Assembly: GCF_004210215.2 (NCBI RefSeq)
Contig: NZ_CP067394.1
Location: 2,046,001 to 2,110,000 of the forward strand
Direction of reading: 5' to 3'
DNA from: Cryobacterium sp. SO1
Lineage (GTDB): Bacteria > Actinomycetota > Actinomycetes > Actinomycetales > Microbacteriaceae
DNA length: 64,000 nt
Shown piece by piece: positions 37,449-45,914 of the stretch. Every line of letters begins with the position of its first letter. Positions within the stretch are counted from its first letter, which is position 1. Under the pieces are notes generated by a model. It was given only the letters and a program-made list of their open reading frames with translations. It was not told the DNA's origin and ran no database searches. The translations under genes and the position numbers were made by a program.

Positions 37449-38009
37449 CTACACCTCACTTTCTTCGGTGCCGAATTCTGTCTTGCCAGGTGCTCTGGTG
37501 GAACTGATCGCCTCGCTGATCGCCCGGCGATCGACGGGGTCGCTGAAGCGGAAGTAGCTGTCTACGCCCTCCGAGACGTTGTGCGCCGGGGCGTCGGCTG
37601 AGGTGGTGTTCAATCCCCAGCCGAGCCGCAACAGGCCGCCGGGCTCGACGACCCGGTCGATGGCCACGGTGGCGTCTGCCACGATCTGCACGGCATCCGT
37701 GGGGATGAACAGGGTGGGCGAGCCGGCCAGTTCGAGCAGCACGCCCCGTTCGAAGACGGAGACACCGCCGCGGGCGCGGAAGCCGAGCCCGGGGATGTTC
37801 AGCCGCTCAAGCGGCGTGTCGCGCGGGGTGGTGGCCACGTACAGGGCTGCGGCCGAGGCCAGCTCGCGTCCGAGATCGGCGGGCAGCGGGTAGCCGGCGG
37901 GCAGCGCGGCATCCCGGTTGCTGCGCCGGCGCCAGGAGCGCAGCATCAGGGCGAGAACGGTCAGCAGGACCAGAGCCGTGATGATCGTCGCGACCGTGCG
38001 GCTACTCAT
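37449..38009 (-). CDS. PH-like domain membrane protein of the pyr operon
   Basis: A 186-residue protein with one N-terminal transmembrane helix (about residues 5-24) followed by a soluble domain of the bacterial PH-like type. It occupies the place of mycobacterial Rv1382, between pyrC and carA. Its function is unknown. It overlaps pyrC by 8 nt and precedes carA by 3 nt, so it is co-expressed with pyrimidine synthesis. The family assignment rests on position and general pattern. Confidence 0.85.
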   Translation of the reverse strand: MSSRTVATIITALVLLTVLALMLRSWRRRSNRDAALPAGYPLPADLGRELASAAALYVATTPRDTPLERLNIPGLGFRARGGVSVFERGVLLELAGSPTLFIPTDAVQIVADATVAIDRVVEPGGLLRLGWGLNTTSADAPAHNVSEGVDSYFRFSDPVDRRAISEAISSTRAPGKTEFGTEESEV

Positions 38010-39348
38010 GGCTGCCCAGTGCCAGGGCCGCCCGAGCTGCTCCGATCTCGGCCGGGGTGCGCAGCACGCCGTCGAGCACGGTGGCGTAGCCCCGATGGAA
38101 GGTGGCCAGCACCTGACCGGGCAGTGTCATCTGAAGGTAGGGCGAGTTGACGCCCTTGCCGATGAGGTTCTGCCGGCCGAACACGCGGCGGGCGCTGGGG
38201 TCGTAGAGGGTGAGTTCGGCGGGTGCACCGACGGTGAGCTGGTGGCCCTGGCCCTGGATGCGGCCGATGCGGGCCGGGGTCGTCGAGAGAACGCGGACAA
38301 GATCGTTCCAGTCCAGGAATCCGGTCTCCACCACGGCGGCGTGGGCCACCGACAGGGCGGATTCGAGACCGACCATGCCGTTGGCGGCGGCGTCCCACTC
38401 GCAGTCCTTGGCCTCCACCGGATGCGGGGCGTGGTCGGTGGCGATGATGTCGATGGTGCCGTCGGCCAGCCCCTGGCGGAGGGCCTCCACGTCTTCCCGG
38501 CGGCGAAGCGGCGGGTTCACCTTGTAGCGGGCGTCGTAGCCGGCGACCAGTTCCTCGGTGAGCAGCAGGTGGTGCGGGGTGACTTCGGCGGTGACGTTGA
38601 TGCCGCGGGCCTTGGCCCACCGCACCACGTCGACGGCGCCGGCCGTGGAGACGTGGCAGACGTGCAGCCGGGAACCCACGTGTTCGGCCAGCAGCACATC
38701 CCTGGCGATGATCGATTCCTCGGCGACCGCCGGCCAGCCGGTGAGGCCGAGTTCGCTGGAGAGCGCGCCCTCGTTCATCTGGGCGCCCACCGTGAGGCGC
38801 GGTTCCTGGGAGTGCTGGGCGACGACGCCGTCGAAGGCCTTGACGTATTCCAGCGCCCGGCGCATCAGCAGCGGGTCGGAGACGCAGAAGCCGTCGTCGG
38901 AGAAGACCCGCACGTTGGCTCGGCTGGCGGCCATGGCGCCGAGTTCGGCGAGTCGCTCGCCGGCCAAGCCCACGGTGACGGCGCCGATCGGTTGCACGGT
39001 GACGTACCCGGCGCTCTCCCCCAGCGCGAGAACCTGCTCGACGACGCCGGCGGTGTCCTGCACCGGCGAGGTGTTTGCCATGGCGAACACCGTGGTGAAG
39101 CCGCCGATCGCGGCGGCCTGGCTGCCGGTGAGCACGGTTTCGCTCTGTTCGTAGCCGGGTTCGCGCAGGTGCGTGTGCAGGTCGACCAGGCCGGGCAGGG
39201 CGATCAGGCCGTCGGCGTCGATCACGGTGGCGCCCACGTCGGAGAGCCCGGCGCCCATCTCAGAGATGCGGCCTCCGTCCAACAGCAGGTCGGTGGTGGT
39301 TCCGTTGCTCAGCTGTGCTCCGCGCACAAGGTAGCGTTCGCTCGACAT
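38002..39348 (-). CDS. pyrC: Dihydroorotase
   Basis: A 448-residue class I dihydroorotase that cyclises carbamoyl aspartate. The metal-binding GLVDLHTHLREPGYE and DGFCVSD segments, a zinc-site histidine region HVCHVSTAG and IATDHAPH are all present. The ATG follows the pyrB stop with no gap. Confidence 0.97.
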   Translation of the reverse strand: MSSERYLVRGAQLSNGTTTDLLLDGGRISEMGAGLSDVGATVIDADGLIALPGLVDLHTHLREPGYEQSETVLTGSQAAAIGGFTTVFAMANTSPVQDTAGVVEQVLALGESAGYVTVQPIGAVTVGLAGERLAELGAMAASRANVRVFSDDGFCVSDPLLMRRALEYVKAFDGVVAQHSQEPRLTVGAQMNEGALSSELGLTGWPAVAEESIIARDVLLAEHVGSRLHVCHVSTAGAVDVVRWAKARGINVTAEVTPHHLLLTEELVAGYDARYKVNPPLRRREDVEALRQGLADGTIDIIATDHAPHPVEAKDCEWDAAANGMVGLESALSVAHAAVVETGFLDWNDLVRVLSTTPARIGRIQGQGHQLTVGAPAELTLYDPSARRVFGRQNLIGKGVNSPYLQMTLPGQVLATFHRGYATVLDGVLRTPAEIGAARAALALGSHE

Positions 39349-40299
39349 TCAGTGATCCTCTCGGTCGCCCGACAACAGCAGGTACAACGCCGCCATGCGC
39401 ACGCTGACCCCGTTTGCGACCTGTTCGCGCACGGTGGACCGTTCAGAGTCGGCCGCGGCGGAGGAGATCTCCAGGCCGCGATTCATCGGTCCGGGGTGCA
39501 TGACAATGCTATGCGACGAGAGCCGGGCGAATCGCTCGTCGTCCAGGCCCCAGCGGCGGGAGTATTCGCGGCTGTTCGGGAAGAACGCCGCGTTCATCCG
39601 TTCGGCCTGGATGCGCAGCATCATGACCACGTCGGGGCCGGCGTCGATGGCGGCGTCCAGGTCGTAGCCGATGGTGGCCGGCCAGGCCGAGGTGTCCGCC
39701 GGCACCAGGGTGGGCGGGGCGATGAAGGTCACCTGGGCGCCCAACGTGTCAAGCAGCCACAGGTTGGAGCGGGCGACCCTGGAGTGCAGGATGTCGCCGA
39801 CGATGGTGACAGTGACGCCGTCGAGGCCATGGCCTCTGGACGCCGGGCCGTGCAGGCGGCGGCGGATGGTGAACGCGTCCAGCAGGGCCTGCGTGGGGTG
39901 TTCGTGGGTGCCGTCGCCGGCGTTGATGATGCCGGCGTCGATCCAGCCGCTGCCGGCCAGCACCTGCGGGGCGCCGGAGGCCGGGTGACGGATGACGACG
40001 CCGTCCGCGCCCATCGCGGCGAGGGTCTGGGCGGTGTCTTTCAGGCTCTCGCCCTTGGACACGCTGGAACCCTTGGCGCTGAAGTTGATTACGTCGGCGC
40101 TGAGCCGTTTGGCCGCGGCCTCGAAGGAGATGCGGGTGCGGGTGGAATCCTCGAAGAACAGGTTCACCACGGTCTTGCCGCGCAGAGTCGGGAGCTTCTT
40201 GACCTCGCGGTTGGCCACATCCGCCATGTCTTCGGCGATGTCGAGCAGGGTGATGGCCTCGTCGCGGCTGAGCGACTTGGTGGAGAGCAGGTGCCTCAT
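39349..40299 (-). CDS. pyrB: Aspartate carbamoyltransferase catalytic subunit
   Basis: A 316-residue transcarbamylase joining carbamoyl phosphate to aspartate. The carbamoyl-phosphate site [12 protein letters not shown] and the HPTQALLD segment are intact. No regulatory PyrI gene is present. It overlaps pyrR by 4 nt. Confidence 0.97.
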   Translation of the reverse strand: MRHLLSTKSLSRDEAITLLDIAEDMADVANREVKKLPTLRGKTVVNLFFEDSTRTRISFEAAAKRLSADVINFSAKGSSVSKGESLKDTAQTLAAMGADGVVIRHPASGAPQVLAGSGWIDAGIINAGDGTHEHPTQALLDAFTIRRRLHGPASRGHGLDGVTVTIVGDILHSRVARSNLWLLDTLGAQVTFIAPPTLVPADTSAWPATIGYDLDAAIDAGPDVVMMLRIQAERMNAAFFPNSREYSRRWGLDDERFARLSSHSIVMHPGPMNRGLEISSAAADSERSTVREQVANGVSVRMAALYLLLSGDREDH

Positions 40300-40838
40300 T
40301 CTGCGCCTCCCTCAATGTTGACGAACTCGTCGCCGTCCACGTCTGTGACGTGCACGTTGATGCGTTCGTGGGATGCACTGGGGAGGTTCTTGCCCACGAA
40401 GTCGGCCCGGATGGGCAGTTCGCGGTGGCCCCGGTCCACCAGCACGGCCAGGCGCACGACACTGGGCCGGCCGTGGTCGCCGAGGGCGTCCAGGGCCGCG
40501 CGGATGGTGCGGCCGGAGTAGAGCACATCGTCCACGAGCACCACCGTGGCGCCGTCGATGCTGCCGGGCACCTGGGTGGGTGACGGGGTGCGGGTGCGGG
40601 TGTGCGCGAGGTCGTCGCGGTACATCGTCACGTCGAGGGACCCGACACGCACGGCGCCGGAAGCCGGTTCGATGCGCTGGATGATGCCGGCGATGCGCTG
40701 GGCGAGGGCCACTCCCCTGGTGGGGATGCCCAGAATGACCAGGTTCTCCGCTCCTCGATTGGACTCCAGGATCTCGTGGGAGATCCGAGTCAACGCTCGG
40801 GTGACGTCAGCCTGGGTGAGCACGGTGCGCTCTGTCAA
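40296..40838 (-). CDS. pyrR: Pyrimidine operon regulator PyrR / uracil phosphoribosyltransferase
   Basis: A 180-residue PyrR, an RNA-binding regulator that senses UMP and has weak uracil phosphoribosyltransferase activity. The PRPP-binding motif [18 protein letters not shown] is intact. It starts with TTG at 40838; AGGAGG lies 5 nt upstream and is the strongest ribosome binding site in the area. That site is part of the PyrR-binding hairpin described separately, so PyrR should repress its own translation and that of the coupled genes. Confidence 0.96.
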   Translation of the reverse strand: MTERTVLTQADVTRALTRISHEILESNRGAENLVILGIPTRGVALAQRIAGIIQRIEPASGAVRVGSLDVTMYRDDLAHTRTRTPSPTQVPGSIDGATVVLVDDVLYSGRTIRAALDALGDHGRPSVVRLAVLVDRGHRELPIRADFVGKNLPSASHERINVHVTDVDGDEFVNIEGGAE

Positions 40839-40841
40839 ACC

Positions 40842-40883
40842 GACCTCCTTTCCCGTCTCACAGGACGGCTCTTAAAGTAGGTC
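40842..40883 (-). ncRNA. PyrR-binding RNA hairpin in the pyr operon leader
   Basis: Minus-strand stem-loop directly before the pyrR start. The lower stem pairs GACCTACTTT with AAAGGAGGTC (9 of 10), an internal AAGAG bulge follows, and the upper stem CCGTC/GACGG closes a six-base loop CTGTGA. This fits the known PyrR-binding loop. The Shine-Dalgarno AGGAGG is inside the 3' arm of the lower stem, so PyrR binding would occlude translation initiation, the mechanism reported for mycobacterial PyrR. Confidence 0.85.
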
Positions 40884-40897
40884 TTACGTACCCCTCG

Positions 40898-40903
40898 ACC
40901 CTA
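40898..40903 (-). promoter_or_regulatory. Putative -10 box of the pyr operon promoter
   Basis: TAGGGT on the minus strand, about 15 nt before the PyrR hairpin. Transcription from near 40891 would give a leader of about 53 nt that contains the complete hairpin. Upstream DNA is nearly pure GC with no obvious -35. Confidence 0.45.
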
Positions 40904-40960
40904 GCATCCCCGCCCGCGCCCGCGCCCGCTCTCGCCCGCGCCTCCCCCTCGCTCCCACCT

Positions 40961-41021
40961 CGCGAACCGTGAGTTAAGCACCGCACTTTCGCGATTTTGG
41001 GTGCTTTTCTCACGGTTCGCG
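40961..41021. repeat. Large imperfect palindrome between pyrR and the HNH gene
   Basis: Arms 40961-40982 and 41000-41021, 20 of 22 bases paired (CGCGAACCGTGAGTTAAGCACC), with a 17-nt loop. It lies between divergently transcribed genes. No T-tract follows on either side, so terminator function is unlikely. Its sequence is unrelated to the palindromes at 22.7 kb. Confidence 0.8.
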
Positions 41022-41086
41022 GAGGGGTCGAGTGGGGTGTGGGGGCGTGCGGGGGCAGTGTCGGTGGTAGGTGAGACGATCTCATT

Positions 41087-42991
41087 ATGAGTAACCCCGA
41101 CCAGGCACTACCGCCCGCTCCGGATGATGACCACTACTCTCCGGAGTCCGCTCCACCTGGCAACATCCCCGCTCCTGTCGACCCGACGCAAGCTGGGTCG
41201 GCGGAGTCCACCGCGGCCGAACCGGCACTCGAGCCGGCCGGACTCGAGTCCACCGCGGCCGGGCCCGCACCGGCAGGGCCCGAACCGGCCGGGCCCGAAC
41301 CGGCAGGGCCCGAACCGGCAGGGCCCGAACCGGCAGGGCCCGAACCGGCAGGGCCGACACCGGCAGGGCCCGAACCGGCAGGGCGTGAGGCGTATGTCCC
41401 CAATCCGACCTTGGACGAGCTGGTCTGTTCGGAGCTGGCCCGCCGCACCGAGCTGATCGCGGCCGAGGCCCGGGCCATCGCCCACGCGCAGGCCCGGCAG
41501 GCCGAGTTCCTCGTCGAGCTGCAGAGCTGGAGCGAGGACCCGCAGGTGTCCTCCCGGCTGCACGGCAACCCGGAGAGCATCCGGTTGGCCGACGTGAACG
41601 CGGCCAGCATGACCGAGGATCAGGCCCGCGCGGCCTTCTATGGCCGGTGGGAGGACCGGGACGTGGCCCGGCGCACGATCGTGAGTGAGACCGCCTGCCT
41701 GCTGCGGATGGCCGAACGCACGGTGGAACACCTGATGGAGCAGTCACTCTGGCTGCTGTCGGCCCCGGCAACCTTCCACGCCCTCTCCAACGGCGAGATC
41801 AGCTACCGGCACGCCACCGTGCTCATCGACCAGATGCGCACCCTGCCCGCCGAAGATCAGGAGGCCTTCGAGGACAAGGTACTGCCAGACGCGAAGCGAC
41901 TCCCGGTGAGCCGGTTCACGGACAGGGCCCGCCGGCTGCGGGAGCGGTTGCACCCGGAGTCCATCGTGACCCGCACCACCAACGCCCTGGCCGAGAGGCA
42001 CACCCGGTGGGAAGCGGCGCCGGACGGGATGGGCTGGTTGCACTGGTACGGCACCGCCCACGACACCAAAGCCGCCTACACCCGGATCAACACGATGGCC
42101 GTGAAACTGAAAAAACTCGGCGACCCCACCCGGGCCGGCGACGCGGCCGGGAAAGCCGTCGGGTTGGGAAGTGGGCAGGCAGGCGCGGACGCCAGCGCGG
42201 GGACAGGCACGGCGGCGGACGCGAGCGCAGGGAACGGTACGGCGGCGAACGCGGGGACCGGCGCGACGGCAGATGCGGCAGCTGATGCGGAGGAGACGAA
42301 ACGCACCCTGGACCAGCTCCGCGCCGACATCACCCGGGCCCTCCTGCTGGACGGCATCACCCCCGACGGGATGGGCGCCGGGATCCGCGGCACGGTCATG
42401 ATCACCGTGCCCGTGCTCACCCTGCTCGGCCTGGACGAGGAACCCGCCACCCTCGAAGGCTACGGCCCGATCTCCCCCGAAATCGCCCGACAGATCGCCG
42501 GACACGCCCCCAGCTTCACCCGACTACTCACCCACCCCGAAACCGGAGTCGTACTCTCCCTGGGCAAAACCCAACACAAGAACACCACAGCCATGAAGAA
42601 ATGGCTGAGGGTGCGCGACGAAACCTGCCGATTCCCCGGCTGCTCCCGGCCCGCGGTCACCAGCGACATCGACCACACCCACGACTGGGCCGACGGCGGC
42701 ACCACCGACTGCGACAACCTCGCCCATCTCTGCGAACCCCACCACCGCCTCAAACACCTCACCCACTGGCGAGTCACTCAACAACCCGGCGGCATCCTGC
42801 TCTGGACCTCCCCGGGCAAACGCAGCTACCGCACCGACCCCGCCAACCCCATGGGACCACCCCGGCCACACGCCCCGGTGGTGGGGCCGAAAACCCGGAA
42901 ACGACCCCCGGAGGAAAGCTACCTGATGCCTCCCCGGCACCGGCCAACCCGGACACCCACACCACCGGTGCCCGAGGACCCGCCCTTCTGA
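41087..42991 (+). CDS. DUF222 and HNH endonuclease domain protein
   Basis: A 634-residue protein of the DUF222-HNH family that is highly expanded in actinobacteria. An N-terminal Pro/Ala/Gly-rich region holds eight GPxPA pentads (residues 59-98). The DUF222 part follows (about 120-420), broken by an Ala/Gly-rich low-complexity insert near 360-405. The HNH motif has C514, C519, D529/H530, N544, C549 and H552/H553. It may be a homing or mobile-element nuclease; no biological role is established. It is on the opposite strand to the flanking operons, between pyrR and nusB, next to the repeat protein. The start choice is moderately certain. Confidence 0.9.
   Translation: MSNPDQALPPAPDDDHYSPESAPPGNIPAPVDPTQAGSAESTAAEPALEPAGLESTAAGPAPAGPEPAGPEPAGPEPAGPEPAGPEPAGPTPAGPEPAGREAYVPNPTLDELVCSELARRTELIAAEARAIAHAQARQAEFLVELQSWSEDPQVSSRLHGNPESIRLADVNAASMTEDQARAAFYGRWEDRDVARRTIVSETACLLRMAERTVEHLMEQSLWLLSAPATFHALSNGEISYRHATVLIDQMRTLPAEDQEAFEDKVLPDAKRLPVSRFTDRARRLRERLHPESIVTRTTNALAERHTRWEAAPDGMGWLHWYGTAHDTKAAYTRINTMAVKLKKLGDPTRAGDAAGKAVGLGSGQAGADASAGTGTAADASAGNGTAANAGTGATADAAADAEETKRTLDQLRADITRALLLDGITPDGMGAGIRGTVMITVPVLTLLGLDEEPATLEGYGPISPEIARQIAGHAPSFTRLLTHPETGVVLSLGKTQHKNTTAMKKWLRVRDETCRFPGCSRPAVTSDIDHTHDWADGGTTDCDNLAHLCEPHHRLKHLTHWRVTQQPGGILLWTSPGKRSYRTDPANPMGPPRPHAPVVGPKTRKRPPEESYLMPPRHRPTRTPTPPVPEDPPF
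41261..41380 (+). repeat. 15-nt tandem repeat inside the HNH gene, eight units
   Basis: Eight nearly identical units of GGGCCCGAACCGGCA. The repeat is in frame, giving GPEPA pentapeptides. The first, second and seventh units carry single substitutions. It is likely to be length-variable between strains by slippage. Confidence 0.95.
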
Positions 42992-43293
42992 TCCAGGGGA
43001 TATTGATCCACACACCATCGGACCGCTCACCGGCTCTACCCCACACGGTCGGCAGGAGTCGAAATCCTCGACCAGCGAGTGGCGCACGACGTAGACGCGG
43101 AGGCGCGCACGACATGGACGGCCGAAAGGCGCACATGTAGGGACTTCTGCGATGGGTCATGGATTCTCGGAGGGCTCGCGCCTATCGCGGCACCTCCTGC
43201 ACCTCGCATAACCGGCTCAGGTTGATTACCCTGCATTGCGATACAACTCAGCGATCTGGAATGCCGTGCATCATGGTGCCAGGAGGTGGTCTG
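42992..43293. other. Gap between the HNH gene and the unknown repeat protein
   Basis: 302 bases with no supported gene. It includes imperfect direct repeats of about 22 nt around 43080-43135 (GCGCACGACGTAGACGCGG and GCGCACGACATGGACGGCC). A ribosome binding site AGGAGG at 43281 belongs to the downstream gene. A TTGATT near 43220 and TACAAC near 43240 might be promoter elements but spacing is poor. Confidence 0.5.
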
Positions 43294-44676
43294 ATGAGCT
43301 CCGCCGACATGGACCGTCCCGACGAAACGGAACGACCCGGTGACACTGAGGGACCCGGCGACACCGAGGGACCCGGCGACACCGAGGGACCCGGCGACAC
43401 TGAAGGTCTCGGAGATATCGAGCGCCCAGACAGCAGGGGCGGCCACACCCACGAGGACCGACCGGGGACGCCACGCGCTCAGAACGCCCACCCGACAGAG
43501 AATCTTCCGCGGATCCCAGCCGTGGAATCGACACTGGACACGCCTCAGGACGGTGCGCAGAACGGGCCACAGGACACTCCTGCGAACCCGACCTTAGACC
43601 ACCCGCTTGACCCGACAAACCCGACAGGCCCATTGGACCCGACAGACCCGACAAGTCCGACAGACCCGACAAGCCCGACAGACCCGACAAGCCCGCCGGG
43701 CGACGTGGCGTCCCTCCCCAGCCCCGGGCACGAGCACCCCGGCACCCATCGCCAGAACCGCCGCGAAGCCACCGAGGAGGCCTCGACGGCCAGGTCCGAC
43801 TCGCGCCAGCCCTCGGATGTCGTTTCGGAGATCGGCGCACCGGCCGGCCCGATCAGCTTCGTGCGCAGGCGAGAGATCGAAGCGGTGCATCAGGAGATCG
43901 AGCTCAGCACTGGCGATCGATCCCGCGCCCTGGTCGGAGTCCGGGAGTACCGCGACGCCCTGTTCGCGAACTACTTCCGGACGCGTTCACCGTTCGTCGT
44001 CACCTGGCCGGACAATCTCTACATCCCCGCCGAGGCCGACTACCGCGCCTACTGGAGCGCACCGGCTCCAGACGACCATCGCTATCGGTACCGGTGGGCG
44101 AACGGCCGTGACGGGCAGCCGGATGGGAGCGACGCGTCAGAGAAGACCGGACGGCTGTTCAGCTGGGTGAATGCATCCGCTCTGGACGCCGGTTACATCA
44201 GCTTCGCCGGAACCGGAGTGACGCTCGCGCCCAGGGCCAGTCTCTCATCAGTCACGGTGACGGCCGAAGTGGACCTGGTGGCCGAGAGCCGATGGTGGTT
44301 CCTTCCCGCCGGACCGATCGGCTTCGCGGCGTTCTCCTACCGCGGCACGGCGTACGTTGCCGGGTGGGAAATCGACCCGATCACCGGGGCCTGGGAACTG
44401 CTGAGCCCGTTCGGGTCTCGCACCCTGTTCGCCTTCGACGAGTGCGGTAAGGGCGGTTCGGCTATCAGTTCACAGCGCCATTCGTTCGCCGACCTCTCGG
44501 TTACGCTGCAGTTGCGCGGCTCGCGGACCTACGCGATCGGCGTGGCCTTGGAAGCGCAAATTTCCTTCGAGTGCCGGGACCGCTCTGGGACCCAGTATCT
44601 GCCCCAACCCGGGGACGATGTGAAACTCTGGGCGTCGATCGCCGGGACCGTTCCCAGCATCACTCTGACGACCTAA
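43294..44676 (+). CDS. Unknown 460-residue protein with repeat-rich N-terminus
   Basis: I do not recognise this protein. Residues 1-185 are acidic, Pro/Thr/Asp-rich and probably disordered, with four PGDTEG hexapeptides and a DPTSPT stretch. Residues about 186-460 look like a folded, mostly beta domain rich in Tyr, Trp and Ser. No signal peptide, membrane segment or catalytic motif is visible. An in-frame ATG exists upstream, but AGGAGG lies 7 nt before the ATG at 43294, so that start is chosen. It follows the HNH gene on the same strand and is convergent with the DsbA-like gene. It could be a secreted or surface protein exported by another route, or a cytosolic protein. Confidence 0.8.
   Translation: MSSADMDRPDETERPGDTEGPGDTEGPGDTEGPGDTEGLGDIERPDSRGGHTHEDRPGTPRAQNAHPTENLPRIPAVESTLDTPQDGAQNGPQDTPANPTLDHPLDPTNPTGPLDPTDPTSPTDPTSPTDPTSPPGDVASLPSPGHEHPGTHRQNRREATEEASTARSDSRQPSDVVSEIGAPAGPISFVRRREIEAVHQEIELSTGDRSRALVGVREYRDALFANYFRTRSPFVVTWPDNLYIPAEADYRAYWSAPAPDDHRYRYRWANGRDGQPDGSDASEKTGRLFSWVNASALDAGYISFAGTGVTLAPRASLSSVTVTAEVDLVAESRWWFLPAGPIGFAAFSYRGTAYVAGWEIDPITGAWELLSPFGSRTLFAFDECGKGGSAISSQRHSFADLSVTLQLRGSRTYAIGVALEAQISFECRDRSGTQYLPQPGDDVKLWASIAGTVPSITLTT
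43336..43407 (+). repeat. 18-nt tandem repeat, four units (PGDTEG)
   Basis: Four consecutive 18-nt units of CCCGGCGACACCGAGGGA, in frame, encoding PGDTEG. The outer units differ by one to four bases. Confidence 0.95.
43609..43697 (+). repeat. Imperfect 18-nt tandem repeat (DPTSPT)
   Basis: Units of GACCCGACAAGCCCGACA, in frame, encoding DPTSPT, with a half-unit and one interrupted copy at the 5' side. The sequence stays in the linker of the unknown protein. Confidence 0.85.
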
Positions 44677-44683
44677 AACGAAC

Positions 44684-44739
44684 GAACTGAAACGGACGAA
44701 CTAAAACGGGTGACCTGAAACGGGCGGCCAGAAGCGGGC
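44684..44739. repeat. 14-nt degenerate tandem repeat, four units
   Basis: Four 14-nt units (GAACTGAAACGGAC, GAACTAAAACGGGT, GACCTGAAACGGGC, GGCCAGAAGCGGGC) in the short gap after the unknown protein. No T-run or hairpin of terminator type is evident. Confidence 0.8.
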
Positions 44740-44767
44740 GGTGTGACTAAGGCAACCTGAGTTTCCG

Positions 44768-45823
44768 CTAGACCGTCGCGCCGTGAATGAAATCAGCCAG
44801 CGCCTGCGGGTCGTTGATGGGGCCACTGTACTGGCTGCCGTTGACCAGGACCGTGGGGGTGCCCTGGATCGACGAGATGTCAGCGCCGGGAATGGGGCCG
44901 GTGAGCGCGGCATCGGTGTTCTGCTGTGACCAGCCCTGGTAACGCTCGCTGGCGACACAGTCGGCGATCGGTGCGCTGCCGCTGGACAACGCCACAAGTT
45001 CGTCGTCGCTGAGACCAGTGGTGCCCTCGGCCGGCTGGTTCAGGAACAGCGCGGCCAGGTAGTCAAGGGTGGACTCCGGGTTGATTGCTGCCTGGCAGGT
45101 CAGCGCGGCGGAGGCCCTGGTGGAATACTCGGAGCCCTGCGACGCCTGGTCGAGGAAGGTGAGCGGGTGCAGGCGTAGGGTGATAGTGCCGTCGTCGACC
45201 ATGGCCGCGAGGGTGTCGCCGTTGGCGATGTCGAACTGGCCGCAGTAGGGACACATCGGGTCGATATAGAGATCGACAACAGCGGCTCCGATGCCCACCT
45301 GAAGGTAGCCGTCGTCCAGGTACGCGGCGCCGGTCTGGCCACTCGCGGCTTCCACGACCGGTGGTTCAACCGAACCCAGCGAGGAGGTGGAATTCGCGAC
45401 GCCGGTGAGGATCGCGCCAAATGCCGCCGTGAAGAACAGCAGGATCACGAGCATCAGCGCAGCGAACCCCAGGCTCACATAGCCCAGCACCAGGCCGGTT
45501 ATGGCCAGGCCCCTGCCGGCCTCGCCGGTGCGCCTGATCTGGCCCAGAGCGATGTGCCCGGTGATCACGGCGGCGATGGAACAGCAGAAACCGGTCACCA
45601 GCGACACAATCGCCAGGGTGTTGGTACGCGGTGCGTAGGGCCAGCCCACCGGCCCGCCCACCGACCCGGCGTATGGCGCGGGGAGGACCTGGTAGGGAAC
45701 CGGCGCGGGAGGGGTGGCATGCGACGCGGTCGGCTGGTCGGCCACCGCCCCGGTGCCCGGTTCCGCAGCGCCCGGTCCTGCAGTGCCCGGTGCCCCGGTG
45801 CTGTGGTCGGTGCGTTCCGTCAT
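44768..45823 (-). CDS. DUF4190 and DsbA-like thioredoxin-domain membrane protein
   Basis: A 351-residue protein with a proline-rich cytoplasmic N-terminus, two transmembrane helices of DUF4190 type (about residues 70-92 and 105-137), and an extracytoplasmic thioredoxin-like domain with C191-P-Y-C194. It is probably a thiol-disulfide oxidoreductase anchored in the membrane, with the DsbA-like domain outside. GGGGGAG precedes the ATG at 45823. It lies 91 nt downstream of nusB on the same strand and is convergent with the repeat protein. Confidence 0.88.
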   Translation of the reverse strand: MTERTDHSTGAPGTAGPGAAEPGTGAVADQPTASHATPPAPVPYQVLPAPYAGSVGGPVGWPYAPRTNTLAIVSLVTGFCCSIAAVITGHIALGQIRRTGEAGRGLAITGLVLGYVSLGFAALMLVILLFFTAAFGAILTGVANSTSSLGSVEPPVVEAASGQTGAAYLDDGYLQVGIGAAVVDLYIDPMCPYCGQFDIANGDTLAAMVDDGTITLRLHPLTFLDQASQGSEYSTRASAALTCQAAINPESTLDYLAALFLNQPAEGTTGLSDDELVALSSGSAPIADCVASERYQGWSQQNTDAALTGPIPGADISSIQGTPTVLVNGSQYSGPINDPQALADFIHGATV

Positions 45824-45914
45824 GCTGCTGCTCCCCCTCGTCGACCCGGGCCGGGGCGGATGCACCCGGCCCGGCCTGCCTACAGCCGAAGCCGATACTG
45901 CTGGTGCCGCCGGC

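Noticed and set aside
41261..41380. CRISPR-like appearance of the short repeats in the HNH gene
   Set aside because: The units are contiguous with no spacers and are in frame.
43036..43491. A minus-strand frame with VAGSLG repeats opposite the unknown protein
   Set aside because: It is the reverse reading of the PGDTEG repeat; the plus-strand frame has a strong ribosome binding site and continues far longer.
41087..44676. The HNH gene and the unknown protein as an anti-phage defence pair
   Set aside because: DUF222-HNH proteins are abundant in actinobacteria, there is no other defence gene nearby, and the partner has no effector motif. It is kept only as an observation.
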